This document shows, piece after piece, positions 54,117 through 54,472 of a DNA stretch of 54,472 nucleotides (position 1 is the stretch's first letter; the number at the start of each line of letters is the position of its first letter). A model generated the notes under the pieces. It did not search any database, was not told the origin of the DNA, and worked only from the letters and a program-made list of their open reading frames with translations. The translations under genes were made by a program, and so were the position numbers. The stretch spans positions 90,080 through 144,551 of the forward strand of contig KL197757.1 in assembly GCA_000697665.1 (NCBI GenBank). The letters run 5' to 3'. Source of the DNA: Jaapia argillacea MUCL 33604 (lineage: Eukaryota > Basidiomycota > Agaricomycetes > Jaapiales > Jaapiaceae).

Positions 54117-54472
54117 ATTTTCCATCCTGGTAGTAGATCCATGGGCCCATGTTCCATTCATAAACTACACATATAGGCCCAGAGTACTAAATCTCTATTT
54201 CTATTGATGGGCCCATTTTTAAAGAACAATGATCAACTCATGGGCCCAGATAGTTCCTCCTCTTACTACACCCATGGGCCCACAGTACTGGTTTGCAATT
54301 CCTATATAATGGGCCTGTACTCAAGCCTCGTACCCCACCCATGGGCCCATTATCAATGGTCTGTAATCAACCTATGGGCCTGGATTTTCCTGCTTCTTAA
54401 TCATCCAGGGGCCTATATTTCATTTACAAACTGCACCTATTGCTGGTACACAATTTCTACCTGTGGGCCCAT
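54066..54472. repeat. Periodic array of a GGGCCC palindrome, about 33-bp spacing
   Basis: The core ATGGGCCCAT or a close variant is centred at about 54070, 54102, 54145, 54177, 54211, 54244, 54278, 54313, 54345, 54378, 54411 and 54467. Nine of the eleven steps are 32-35 bp; the others are 43 and 56 bp. The sequence between cores is AT-rich and mostly different from unit to unit, with scattered AGTACT-like and AAACTRCAC words. The array continues beyond the window end. Confidence 0.88.

Noticed and set aside
54066-54472. CRISPR-like look of the palindromic core array
   Set aside because: The genome is clearly fungal, the core is only about 10 bp, spacing is not constant and no cas genes exist. 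It is kept as a periodic repeat only.
1-54472. Neurospora-type RIP (CpA to TpA)
   Set aside because: That would give many TAA/TAG from CAA/CAG. The element frames show TGA almost only, so a CpG process fits better. The Helitron and WD40 remnants do have TAA stops, so decay there is of mixed origin.
1-54472. tRNA and rRNA genes
   Set aside because: No cloverleaf with conserved A/B boxes and no rRNA-like sequence was found by reading. A tRNAscan run would be decisive.

Overview
The window reads as a repeat-rich, gene-poor segment of a basidiomycete fungal genome, most likely an Agaricomycete. The evidence is short GT-AG introns (about 40-70 bp), several orphan protein families that I recognise as multicopy in Agaricomycetes, a chromodomain Ty3/Gypsy element, a Copia fragment, a RepHel Helitron, a PIF/Harbinger transposase, a LINE ORF1, and decayed F-box/LRR-like and WD40 genes. 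No rRNA, tRNA or prokaryotic feature was seen. A 994-bp run of N (41270-42263) marks an assembly gap. Family names come from reading translated sequence, not from a search.

Layout. 0-9 kb: decayed sequence with an orphan-family pseudogene (2.0-2.8 kb), a WD40 pseudogene (4.1-5.7 kb) and a Harbinger transposase (6.5-7.4 kb, minus). 9.2-10.2 kb: an unrecognised minus-strand ORF split by solo LTR 1. 10.2-15.9 kb: a minus-strand Helitron with a USP-like segment at the 3' side of its helicase. 15.9-19.2 kb: small orphan genes. 19.3-21.6 and 22.1-25.9 kb: two F-box/LRR-like genes; the second is broken by a deleted Copia element and by solo LTR 2. 26.2-31.1 kb: a divergent pair of spliced orphan genes (A and B). 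31.3-31.9 kb: a polypyrimidine tract. 32.8-41.3 kb: a minus-strand Gypsy chromovirus with gag, protease, integrase and an extra 3' ORF but no reverse transcriptase; solo LTR 3 sits at the point where RT/RNase H should be. 43.2-46.8 kb: a second divergent orphan pair (a PHD-like gene, and gene C with tandemly duplicated exons). 46.9-51 kb: an LRR-like fragment, a strong hairpin, old repeats and orphan gene D. 51.6-54.5 kb: LINE ORF1, then another Gypsy gag, then a periodic GGGCCC array that runs off the end.

The main cross-cutting observation is that the premature stops in the mobile-element reading frames are almost all TGA, often where arginine is expected. This points to CGA-to-TGA decay, meaning CpG methylation/deamination or a RIP-like process. 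Five insertions or deletions have boundaries readable to the base: three solo LTRs with 5-bp target duplications, one Copia deletion derivative with its duplication, and one gene whose frame is restored when two insertions are removed in thought.
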